Positions 16,859 through 24,309 of a stretch of DNA of 64,000 nucleotides are shown piece after piece (within the stretch, counting starts at the first letter, position 1; every line of letters starts with the position of its first letter). The notes beneath the pieces are model-generated. The model did no database searches, had not been told where the DNA came from, and was given only the letters and a program-made list of their open reading frames with translations. Source of the stretch: Pseudoalteromonas rubra (GTDB lineage: Bacteria; Pseudomonadota; Gammaproteobacteria; Enterobacterales; Alteromonadaceae); assembly GCF_005887095.1 (NCBI RefSeq), contig NZ_PNCI01000013.1, forward strand, positions 106,207 to 170,206, written 5' to 3'. Position numbers and translations under genes: made by a program.

Positions 16859-17104
16859 TTACAGCTCAGGTCTGACCGGCCACACAACTTCGCTCGGCGA
16901 GCTATGTGCCTGCGGTAAATCCCTCAACGCCTGACGATATTGCTTCAGCTCATCAGGTATCGCGCCTTCTGTTTCCTGATACTTCAGTACTAACCAATCT
17001 GTTGAACGCAAATAAGCATCGCGCATTGCTCTGATTGAGTGCCATAGACTCTCATCTGCAAGTTGCTGAACAGGCATTTGCGCTTCATTTCCTGTTATGT
17101 CCAT
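16859..17104 (-). CDS. Small tail fibre/tail assembly chaperone, module 1
   Basis: An 81-residue protein carrying SIRAMRDAYLRSTDWLVLKY and IPDELKQYRQALRDLPQ, the usual look of phage tail assembly chaperones found after fibre genes. GGGAGCAATAAAC places the start at 17104; an ATG at 17119 would overlap the fibre gene. It closes module 1, directly after the module 1 fibre. Confidence 0.75.
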   Translation of the reverse strand: MDITGNEAQMPVQQLADESLWHSIRAMRDAYLRSTDWLVLKYQETEGAIPDELKQYRQALRDLPQAHSSPSEVVWPVRPEL

Positions 17105-17106
17105 GT

Positions 17107-17940
17107 TTATTGCTCCCATGTTGGTTGGTTTTGACTGATGCGCTCAGCACTTGGGCGACCGCGCTCCGACGTATACTCAGTGCTTACACTAATAGCTCGA
17201 GATGCGCCGCAGTGGAACCTTGGGTCAACTTTAAGAGTTAACCTCGCGGTTCCAGAGTCATATCCTTGACCAATTGCCCTGAAATTCACAGGAACCGAAG
17301 AACCAGCCAGATCCGAACCCAAAGGAATTTCTTTCGCAGGGTTGTCCGGCTCTGAAATAAACAGGCTCAAATGGTTGTTGTGGACAATACTTTTTGCTTC
17401 CATTACGGCAGAGACACAGTCCGAAAATGACGTACCGGTAAACACTAAGTGTTCAGTATAATTGGTTGCAAACATCCCCCGGTGGGTCATGATAACTTCG
17501 CATTTAAAGTAGTCACCGGCTGCGCCAAAACCACCACCATTTTGTGCATCAAATTCAAGTAAATTGATGTAATAGGGTTCCTGTGGTGAGGCGCAATGCG
17601 GAAAAGCAGCATCAGGTCCATCTCTGTCTGCGGTATATCCGCCATTACCCAGAGTAGTCGCAAAAAAGTAACGCTTTATTTTGCCTTGCTTATGAACATC
17701 CAAGCCGTTAACCAGTTCAGTATGGCCACTTTTCCAACTATTAAACTCAGACTGAGCCTGAGCCATTTCAGTATTGAGCGACGCTTCAGCGTTTGTTACA
17801 CGCGCATCAACCTGCGCTAGCTTGGCATTCAGTGTGGTTGTTATTTCACCGGCTTTATCGGCCACAGTCTGACACAATGCGTTGGCACGCCCTGCGACCT
17901 CAGTAAGCTGCTGCGAGATTGGTTTAGTTTCAGTTGTCAT
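17107..17940 (-). CDS. Module 1 receptor-binding fibre tip candidate
   Basis: A 277-residue protein. The N-terminal 75 residues form a heptad-rich coiled coil (VADKAGEITTTLNAKLAQVD) like those of the module 3 and 4 counterparts, and the rest is a unique, beta-rich, Gly/Asn/Tyr-rich region ending PSAERISQNQPTWEQ. By position after gpJ-gpI-collar fibre it is the probable distal fibre or receptor-binding protein. No enzymatic motif was recognised. It is followed by a small chaperone. Confidence 0.68.
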   Translation of the reverse strand: MTTETKPISQQLTEVAGRANALCQTVADKAGEITTTLNAKLAQVDARVTNAEASLNTEMAQAQSEFNSWKSGHTELVNGLDVHKQGKIKRYFFATTLGNGGYTADRDGPDAAFPHCASPQEPYYINLLEFDAQNGGGFGAAGDYFKCEVIMTHRGMFATNYTEHLVFTGTSFSDCVSAVMEAKSIVHNNHLSLFISEPDNPAKEIPLGSDLAGSSVPVNFRAIGQGYDSGTARLTLKVDPRFHCGASRAISVSTEYTSERGRPSAERISQNQPTWEQ

Positions 17941-17973
17941 ATAGTCTCCTTTGAATTTTGTCAGTCTCTTTTA

Positions 17974-18531
17974 TCAGGCATGTTCCAGCGCCGTCAGTCG
18001 CCATTCCTGATTAATCTGACGGTGCATGGTATCTATCTGAACCAGGGTTAATTCGGCCAGTTCGTTGTCGAGGATCAGATTGAGGTTATCAATACCGAGT
18101 TTGACCTCAACACTGTCGGAGGGCAGCTGGGTCAGGCTCAGGGTGAGCCACTGCAACACCTTAACGTCTGGCGTGCGGTACCCAAGCGTGGTATTGGGTT
18201 TAGAATACACGCCTAGTAAAATCAGTTTGGGCTGACCGCTTGCCAGCTTTTCGCCGGAATCCAGAAATACGCCAATTTCGCCAATGGCGTATTCCAGCGG
18301 CGCTTCGAATTTGGCGGCCACTTTCAGGCTGCTGCTTTCACCGTCGGTGTAATCCGAATCGGCAATTTCCACCAGCTCTTTTTGTGAGCGCAGCGTGGTT
18401 TGATTTTTAGACGGGGTGTAGCTTGCATCGCCAAAGGCCATGTGGCTGATTTGCCCTTTAAAGCCTCTGGCGCGCGCCGACAACAGCGCATCCAGCCCCA
18501 CCTGAGTAAATTGCAAGGTTAATGCTGACAT
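17974..18531 (-). CDS. Tail-collar fibre protein (gpH N-terminal type), module 1
   Basis: A 185-residue protein of the phage tail-collar fibre family (DUF3751-like): MSALTLQFTQVGLDALLSA, KGQISHMAFGDASYTPS, then AIGEIGVFLDSGE and LLGVYSKPNTTLGYRT. In P2 this domain is the N-terminus of gpH, which anchors the fibre to the baseplate. Here it is a free-standing gene whose ATG overlaps the gpI stop (TAATG). The family match is by motif. Modules 3 and 4 have homologues. Confidence 0.85.
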   Translation of the reverse strand: MSALTLQFTQVGLDALLSARARGFKGQISHMAFGDASYTPSKNQTTLRSQKELVEIADSDYTDGESSSLKVAAKFEAPLEYAIGEIGVFLDSGEKLASGQPKLILLGVYSKPNTTLGYRTPDVKVLQWLTLSLTQLPSDSVEVKLGIDNLNLILDNELAELTLVQIDTMHRQINQEWRLTALEHA

Positions 18532-19658
18532 TACGTCACTCCTTGGAAATGAAAAGATTGAATATTCAGCGCATCTAGCCCTGAAGACAGCGCCAGTGCG
18601 CCGACAACAGGGTCGGGCATCACACCCGAACTTTCGGCCTTCAGGCTGACGGTATTTAAGGACTGCAGCTGTGCATAAGCTGCCATTACTCCCTCGCTCT
18701 GATCCGGAGTGATCCCCTCGCCTTCTGTGTGCCAGCGCTGACAATTAACTAAGTGTCCCGCTGCGGCTGCAGCCAAAGCTCCCAGTGTCGAGTCTGGCGT
18801 CACCCCCAAACCCGTGGCTTTATGGTCGATAAGATTAAGCGCCGATTGTGCAGCTCCAAAAGGGGCCAAGGATTCACTCAGTGCGATACCCAGCTGTAAA
18901 TCCACATGAATAGCGCCGCGCTTAACGGCATTGATCACCCGGCGGATTTTTTTCAGCATTTGGGGAGTCAGCAGTCCTTGCTGTTGGTCGTCCAAATTCT
19001 GATTCACCAATGCCCAAACTTTAATCGTCCCAGGTAGCATGACCTCATCTGAGGGGGTGTCCGCTCCTTCGGACTGCCACCATTCCTTGATTTCAGTAGC
19101 AATGTTTAAACTGTCGAGTGCTTTTTGCAGCGCGTAGGGCGTGCCTTTGTACTGGTGCACTGCAAAAGCGTCACAGATCACCCGGCGTTTCAGTGTTTCT
19201 GACCAGGTTTCATCCCACTCATCCACCGACATAGCCCAGGCCAGCCAGGGCAACAGGGAGGCAGGACATAACATGGGATCCCAAATGGCACGCAGTAGCA
19301 GACGAATATCCTGTAAAATACAGGCATCCTGTAACGCACGTCGCCGCGCTCTGTCATCGAGATAACGTTCCCAGTCGGCTATTTTTAAAGCCTCTGCAAG
19401 CGCCGGTAACATCGCCGCCGGGCACAGCTCGTCATCCCACAGCACGGTGAGTAGCAGGTTAATATCAGCCTGATAAAAAGCGGCTTTATTACAGGACGGT
19501 AACTGCCATTGTTCGGCCAGACTTTGCCTCTTAGATTCGCTCAACGCCTTGATGTTCAAAACGTTAAGCAGCAAAGACCGTATTTTGTCGGGCCGCGAGA
19601 ATTCGCTTTCAATTGCCCGTACCAAAGGTGTTGCATTACTGGGAAGCAGCTCATTCAT
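18531..19658 (-). CDS. Baseplate wedge protein gpI, module 1 (long form)
   Basis: A 375-residue gpI-family protein that joins gpJ wedge arms to the fibre. The core motif IWDPMLCPASLLPWLAWAMSVDEWDETW is followed by KGTPYALQKALDSLNIATEIKEWW. It is longer than the other gpI copies (240-303 residues): an upstream degenerate copy of the wedge motif (LWDDELCPAAMLPALAEAL) and three C-terminal repeats of about 35 residues starting GVTPDST, GITPDQS and GVMPDPV account for the excess. The start overlaps the gpJ stop by 8 nt. Confidence 0.88.
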   Translation of the reverse strand: MNELLPSNATPLVRAIESEFSRPDKIRSLLLNVLNIKALSESKRQSLAEQWQLPSCNKAAFYQADINLLLTVLWDDELCPAAMLPALAEALKIADWERYLDDRARRRALQDACILQDIRLLLRAIWDPMLCPASLLPWLAWAMSVDEWDETWSETLKRRVICDAFAVHQYKGTPYALQKALDSLNIATEIKEWWQSEGADTPSDEVMLPGTIKVWALVNQNLDDQQQGLLTPQMLKKIRRVINAVKRGAIHVDLQLGIALSESLAPFGAAQSALNLIDHKATGLGVTPDSTLGALAAAAAGHLVNCQRWHTEGEGITPDQSEGVMAAYAQLQSLNTVSLKAESSGVMPDPVVGALALSSGLDALNIQSFHFQGVT

Positions 19659-20532
19659 GATTGACGACTACCTCTACTTCATAATGCTCGCACCAGGATG
19701 ACTGAGTATGTGTCACGGATATATTTGACGCTGGAGACGTCAGATTAACTTCCTCCACGCCCTCCAGGTGCAAAGCTGCGAACAGCCCTGCCCGGGTCAC
19801 TTTTTTGCCGAGTTTCTGTCGGCTGGCGAGATACGTTTGCATTCTTTCCACAGCGGCCTGGCGGATTGCTTCGGCTGAGGGCCCGGGCAATACAACCAGC
19901 TGTGCTTTGACTGTGTAAGGCACAATCTGCGGGGCATTCACCGTCACCCGATCACCCAGGGGCCTGACTCGAGAGGCTTGCTGGTGCTCCCATCCCTGGG
20001 CAGCAAAGTGTTTGGCTACTTTGTCGAGCAGCGCCTGTGACGGTGTACCATTGCCTTCTGTGCTGAGAACAGTCAGTACAATCTCACATGGCGCCGGGCT
20101 GTGAACTGTGACATCACGAATGGCCGGGTCGAGTGACAAAGTATGAAAGGCATAAGCCGATGCGCTTCCTGCTGTATTTAAGCCATCAAAGGCCAGCTGA
20201 ATGCGCTGGCGAAACCGGGAGTCGCTTTCACCTTCGTCGCGTAGCAGGTTATAGCGCGACGCTATGGCATCCAGATCTGCGCCACTGGCCGTTGCCAGCA
20301 TCACGCCTTTGACCGCATCATTTACCTGCTGAGTATTCAATACCTGCTGGTAGGCCAGCGTTTGCAACAAGGCCGTCAGCGGGTCGCTTTCCAGTTTAAG
20401 GGCATCGGCATATTGAGGATGTGACGCTAAAAAACGCTGTTTGATTTCCTTTAACTGCTGCTCAAAATCCACATCCCGTAACAGATCCGGCATGGGCACC
20501 CGGGACAGGTCTGGTGTTAGAAATTGGCTCAT
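19651..20532 (-). CDS. Baseplate wedge protein gpJ, module 1
   Basis: A 293-residue gpJ (gp6-like) baseplate wedge protein. It has the standard N-terminus (DLSRVPMPDLLRDVDFE), the DALKLESDPLTALLQTLAYQQ segment, the LDAIASRYNLLRDEGESDSRFRQRI motif and the later AGLFAALHLEGVEEVNLTSP motif. gpJ polymerises into the wedge ring. Start chosen at the ATG after GAGGATGAG rather than 75 nt upstream. It is the first gene after promoter copy C, so module 1 and the tail core form one transcription unit up to the gpW terminator. Confidence 0.92.
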   Translation of the reverse strand: MSQFLTPDLSRVPMPDLLRDVDFEQQLKEIKQRFLASHPQYADALKLESDPLTALLQTLAYQQVLNTQQVNDAVKGVMLATASGADLDAIASRYNLLRDEGESDSRFRQRIQLAFDGLNTAGSASAYAFHTLSLDPAIRDVTVHSPAPCEIVLTVLSTEGNGTPSQALLDKVAKHFAAQGWEHQQASRVRPLGDRVTVNAPQIVPYTVKAQLVVLPGPSAEAIRQAAVERMQTYLASRQKLGKKVTRAGLFAALHLEGVEEVNLTSPASNISVTHTQSSWCEHYEVEVVVNHE

Positions 20533-20654
20533 CTCATCCTCGTTTGTTGCAAAAATAAAAAACCCGACTTGGCACTGCACAACACAGCACCGCATCGGGT
20601 TTATCACGGGAAGTCTGTTTTTAATCTTTCGTTAGCTTTCTCAAGCTTAGGTGT

Positions 20655-20697
20655 ATCTTACTGATTTTCAGGGATTAAAAACGGTCAATTCTGACCG
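20655..20697 (-). promoter_or_regulatory. Promoter/operator copy C before module 1
   Basis: On the minus strand a palindromic operator CGGTCA-N4-TGACCG (20697-20682) is followed 22 nt after TTGACC by the -10-like TAAGAT (20660-20655) and then ACCTAAGCTTGA. The operator centre lies near -42, where class II activators bind. No good -35 is present. The same arrangement recurs at 20847-20890 and 37699-37741. Confidence 0.6.
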
Positions 20698-20735
20698 GTT
20701 TAAAATCGACACGCTAATTCCCCAAAGTCTGGGTA

Positions 20736-20777
20736 TAAAAAAACCACCGCTCATCATTATGAGCCGGTGGTTTTTAA
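20736..20777 (-). terminator. Rho-independent terminator between module 2 and module 1
   Basis: The hairpin CCACCG..CTCAT with ATGAG..CGGTGG (11 bp with one bulge) is followed on the minus strand by TTTTTTT. It separates the module 2 genes from module 1 and lies between promoter copies B and C, so a transcript starting at B meets it after about 70 nt. Confidence 0.85.
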
Positions 20778-20846
20778 CTTGCGGAATCTTGCAGCTTCGC
20801 AATAGCGGTCTTTATCTTTTGACTTAACTTTCTCAAGCTTAGGTGT

Positions 20847-20890
20847 ATCTTACTGATTTAACGGGAAGAAAACCGGTCAATTCTGACCGG
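20847..20890 (-). promoter_or_regulatory. Promoter/operator copy B upstream of the terminator
   Basis: On the minus strand a perfect palindrome CCGGTCA-N4-TGACCGG (20890-20873), then 22 nt after TTGACC the -10-like TAAGAT (20852-20847), then ACCTAAGCTTGA. It is nearly identical to copy C over about 65 bp, which is a tandem duplication flanking the terminator. A promoter placed just ahead of a terminator is the layout expected for a Q-type antitermination target. Confidence 0.6.
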
Positions 20891-20931
20891 ATTAGATATT
20901 TTTACGTTTTTAATACGTCAACTGAGTGGTT

Positions 20932-21357
20932 CTAAAGCTCAGCCGTAAAAGAGAAGGCATCAATTGCCTCATTAGACGTTAGCTCTGCAACCTCAAGTTC
21001 CGCCTCATTACTTTTCTGACGCAACACTTCGCGTTTTGCCAGTTCAGCCTGCAATGCAGCGACAGCTGCGGCTTGCTCAGCCTCGCTGCCACCCAGCTGT
21101 GCCAGTTGCACTCGCTCCTGCGCCTTAGTTACGCGCCACTGCTGCGCTTCCAGGCATGCATAGACGGCACGTTTAATCTCATCGACCAGCTCGTCTTTAC
21201 GTGCTGTAATGGCTTCTTCACTAAGATGTGGCGGCTGATAGCCAGCAACAAAAGCGGCTGCAGATTCCTCATCCCAGGCTTCGCCCGTCTGCGGGTGAAC
21301 CAGCCAGTAGTTTCCCTCGATTTTCATGCCTTTATCGGCAAAATATTCGCAACTCAT
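20932..21357 (-). CDS. Tail fibre assembly-type protein, module 2
   Basis: A 141-residue protein, the last gene of module 2. The N-terminus has WLVHPQTGEAWDEESAAAF, followed by an RKDELVDEIKRAVYACLEAQQWRVTKAQERV segment and an Ala/Glu-rich coiled coil. Small coiled-coil proteins placed after a fibre gene commonly act as fibre assembly chaperones, and this role is inferred from position and shape. GGAGAGATC precedes the ATG. Confidence 0.6.
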   Translation of the reverse strand: MSCEYFADKGMKIEGNYWLVHPQTGEAWDEESAAAFVAGYQPPHLSEEAITARKDELVDEIKRAVYACLEAQQWRVTKAQERVQLAQLGGSEAEQAAAVAALQAELAKREVLRQKSNEAELEVAELTSNEAIDAFSFTAEL

Positions 21358-21366
21358 GATCTCTCC

Positions 21367-22848
21367 TTAAAATGCACGACAAGTGCGGCCCAGGCCGTGA
21401 GAATTGTGCATATAATACTCATTGAGCAATCCGATGTGACTGTATGGATTAATACAGTTAATAGCACCAGCTACATAGCCCGCATCATAGCCCTGGGTTT
21501 CTGCTCTGGAGCGATATGAATACATACCCAGTAACTCCCCGCTCATGCTTTCTAATGCAACTGTGACTTCACCCTCTCCGTTTGTGGTACCATTTGAGCT
21601 TGGAGCTCGATAAGGTTCAGAGTTGCTTGTGAAGAAAAAATTTATCGGTTCAAGACGCAGCTCTGAGGTAAATCGATAATGTGCACTATATTTTGAGCCC
21701 CCCATTTTTACATTGCCATTCAGTACTCCAAAATATCCATAGTAGCTTGCTGCATAATGGTTGAGCCTATGTTCCCCTGCTGTATAACGCCTCATCCCAT
21801 ATGGCTGAGCAACACTATGATAAATAAAACAAACGGTTGTAAAATCACCAGCATCTACATATGCCTGCCATTCTGCTTGGTTAGCTATAGCAATACTTGT
21901 GATTACATTACCATCTCTATATTTTTCAATAACTAAGGAAGTACCTTCATCCACCATTACCAAGCAATGTTTCTGGTTATCGTATAATACTGCAACATCG
22001 TCGGATCCATAGCTACTTCTAGTTGTAACGCCATACCTATCACGAGCATTCAAGTTTTGCTTAGGTTTAGTAAGCGAGGTGTAGCCTTGAGAGCGCACGT
22101 ATACACCTCCATAGCTTGCGTTCCCAGTTGCCTGAGCTTCCTGCGTACTGTACACCACATCATAGTCTATATCTTCTGGATTTCCTTTGCTGCCAAGTGG
22201 AATAAATGCACTGGCACCATGTAGATAAATTTGACTGGTTGGATTCTGCGCAAATGCATTTGAGTAAGTAAAGCTGGAATGAATGGTTGTTTTTCCAGAG
22301 CCATCATCAGGAATTCGCAAGTACTCTAACCTACAGTTTTCAGTACTACTGTTGTACGTTGTACTTGGTCTAACCAAGTAGGTTTCTCCACTATGATCAT
22401 AGACGGCAAACACAGCTGATGATCGGGCATTATTGCCAGACGCTGCAGCTGCCTCTATTGGCGTTAGGGCAAATACAGGTCGTATCTGATTAGTAAAAGC
22501 CCGCCCCTGCAATGCCTCAACCCGCGCCAGGCTTGGTGCCATGGTATCCAATCTGTCCAGCTTAGCCGCTTTACCTTCAAGCGTGGTACCATTGTCGTTC
22601 AGGGTCTGCGCTGCCTGCTGCAAGCTGGTCTGACCGACCTGAGCCGCCTGTTGCAGCGCCGTGGTGGCATTGTCTATATGTGATTCAGCCACGGCCACAA
22701 CAGCCTGTTCCAGTTTTTCGTTGTCGGCCAGTTTAGTGATTGCATTGCTAACCAGTGCCTGCTCTTCGGCGCTGAGTGGTTGTTCGCCTTGCATGTCGGC
22801 GACCAGTTTGTCGACCATGACCTGCACGGCAGTTTGTATACTTGCCAT
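21367..22848 (-). CDS. Module 2 fibre / receptor-binding protein candidate
   Basis: A 493-residue protein. Residues 1 to about 110 are a helical coiled-coil shaft (LQQAAQVGQTSLQQAAQTL), and the rest is Tyr/Ser/Gly/Asn-rich beta structure with many short hydrophobic strands (YGGVYVRSQGYTSLTK, YAASYYGYFGVLNG). This fits a distal tail fibre with a receptor-binding C-terminus. No catalytic signature was recognised. It is the largest fibre-tip candidate of the cluster. Base composition of the distal part (21400-22450) looks more AT-rich than the wedge genes, which would suit a swapped-in tip. Confidence 0.68.
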   Translation of the reverse strand: MASIQTAVQVMVDKLVADMQGEQPLSAEEQALVSNAITKLADNEKLEQAVVAVAESHIDNATTALQQAAQVGQTSLQQAAQTLNDNGTTLEGKAAKLDRLDTMAPSLARVEALQGRAFTNQIRPVFALTPIEAAAASGNNARSSAVFAVYDHSGETYLVRPSTTYNSSTENCRLEYLRIPDDGSGKTTIHSSFTYSNAFAQNPTSQIYLHGASAFIPLGSKGNPEDIDYDVVYSTQEAQATGNASYGGVYVRSQGYTSLTKPKQNLNARDRYGVTTRSSYGSDDVAVLYDNQKHCLVMVDEGTSLVIEKYRDGNVITSIAIANQAEWQAYVDAGDFTTVCFIYHSVAQPYGMRRYTAGEHRLNHYAASYYGYFGVLNGNVKMGGSKYSAHYRFTSELRLEPINFFFTSNSEPYRAPSSNGTTNGEGEVTVALESMSGELLGMYSYRSRAETQGYDAGYVAGAINCINPYSHIGLLNEYYMHNSHGLGRTCRAF

Positions 22849-22893
22849 AAATTCCTCGTTGAATAATGTAGAAAGTAAATGAAGGGGCCTGCA

Positions 22894-23112
22894 CTAGAGC
22901 GCAAGCAGGGGCTCACCCAGCAGCTGGTTCAGGCGACTGCGGCGCAGTTTTTCCTGCACCCCCTGATATTGTTGCTGTTGAATCTGTTGTTGCTGATATA
23001 ACTGCGTGTCTACTGCCGTCAGGGCATTAGCCAGCCGCGAGACATCCTGCTGTAGCAAGTTGTCGGGGTGCGGCAGAGGCAGTGAAAAATGCGGGGTTAG
23101 TGGATTATTCAT
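22894..23112 (-). CDS. Small hypothetical protein, module 2
   Basis: A 72-residue, Gln/Leu-rich protein (LPLPHPDNLLQQDVSRLANALT then LYQQQQIQQQQYQGVQ) with likely coiled-coil character and a strong AAGGAGGTGGC RBS. It resembles a short adaptor or oligomerisation peptide between two fibre-structure genes. No family was recognised. Confidence 0.6.
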   Translation of the reverse strand: MNNPLTPHFSLPLPHPDNLLQQDVSRLANALTAVDTQLYQQQQIQQQQYQGVQEKLRRSRLNQLLGEPLLAL

Positions 23113-23121
23113 GCCACCTCC

Positions 23122-24309
23122 TTAGATAGAAAATGCCCGCAAAGCGCGTACTCTGGGGCGCTCGGTATGGCTGCCAGACAGCAATAATTTGACCCGGGCA
23201 CTGCGCTCGGTCAGGTTATCCAGCTGATAGTGACACAGCTGCCAGCCTTCATCCGCCGCCTGTGTCGATTTCAGTGGCACCTCAAGCCAGGCGTCGCCCT
23301 GCTCAATCAAGACAGTGACCCTGGCCACGCCGGGCAGCTGGGCTTCAAAGCTCACTTTCAGGCTGCCATCCAGTTCACAGGGAATAGCCCGGGTTACGTA
23401 ATCAGCCTGCTCTGCGACTTTGCCCAGCGCAGCCTGAACGCTTTCAAACAACACCGGAGACTGAGTCGCCGTACCGGTCAGTCTGGCGCTGACACTGAGT
23501 GCTTCCGTAGCTTTATTGGCAAGTCGTACAGACTGCAACTCCTGTAAGCTGAATGTGCCTGTACTTTCACCAGAGAACTCAAGTTGCAGCTGAGTATCAC
23601 TGCCAGGGCGCTCAGCAACGGCCAGCGCCAGCAAGTCTGTGTGGCTATCCAGTGCCACCTCGCCCAGTGCAACCTGGCTCTCGGTTTGCGTAAAGCGCGC
23701 TGCTTTAAGGCGAAACGCCAAATCGCGGTTCTGATGCGGTGTCCAGGTTGACGCATTACTTGAAGACAACAATACACCTACCTGATAGGGCTGACTGGTT
23801 ACCCAACCACTTTGGCTGTCAAACTTACCCAGTTCAGCAATCGCCACTTCATGCTCGTCACCATCCGTGAGCACTACTATCGCGTACTCTTCGCCAGCAT
23901 TAAGCGACACCGGCGTAAACTCGAACAAGGTCGACTCGCCGCCGAGTTTGATGTCGCTTTGCTGCAAAGTCGCCTCCGCCAGTACGGTATGGTTAGGGAT
24001 CCCCAGCTCGGTCTCGCGGATCTGTACTCGCACCGCTTCCTTGCCGGTCTTTTTAAACCACAACTCCACAGCCGCAATAAAGCGACGCTCTGGCAAAGTA
24101 AAAGTTTGTGCCAGCGGATCGTAGCGAACCGTCACGATGGAGTTGATGCGTCTGACCGTTTCGCTGCGGATGGTCGCATTACCGGTATAACGGGCCTGCC
24201 CCACCGATCCCATGGCACCACTAAAGCGCACATCTTTACTGCCCACCGGTACATTACCGGGGATCAAAAATCGGCCACGTACCTGACCATTATTATCTGC
24301 CTTGATCAT
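23122..24309 (-). CDS. Large beta-rich fibre/baseplate protein, module 2
   Basis: A 395-residue protein whose ATG overlaps the DUF4815 gene stop by 1 nt (TAATG). It has FLIPGNVPVGSKDVRFSG near the start and YDPLAQTFTLPERRFIAAVELWF, a DPLAQTF motif that I associate with DUF4815-type proteins of T4-like phage baseplates and fibres, followed by repeated beta-sandwich-like stretches. It may be the second half of a DUF4815 protein split into two genes. Its structural role is inferred. Confidence 0.65.
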   Translation of the reverse strand: MIKADNNGQVRGRFLIPGNVPVGSKDVRFSGAMGSVGQARYTGNATIRSETVRRINSIVTVRYDPLAQTFTLPERRFIAAVELWFKKTGKEAVRVQIRETELGIPNHTVLAEATLQQSDIKLGGESTLFEFTPVSLNAGEEYAIVVLTDGDEHEVAIAELGKFDSQSGWVTSQPYQVGVLLSSSNASTWTPHQNRDLAFRLKAARFTQTESQVALGEVALDSHTDLLALAVAERPGSDTQLQLEFSGESTGTFSLQELQSVRLANKATEALSVSARLTGTATQSPVLFESVQAALGKVAEQADYVTRAIPCELDGSLKVSFEAQLPGVARVTVLIEQGDAWLEVPLKSTQAADEGWQLCHYQLDNLTERSARVKLLLSGSHTERPRVRALRAFSI

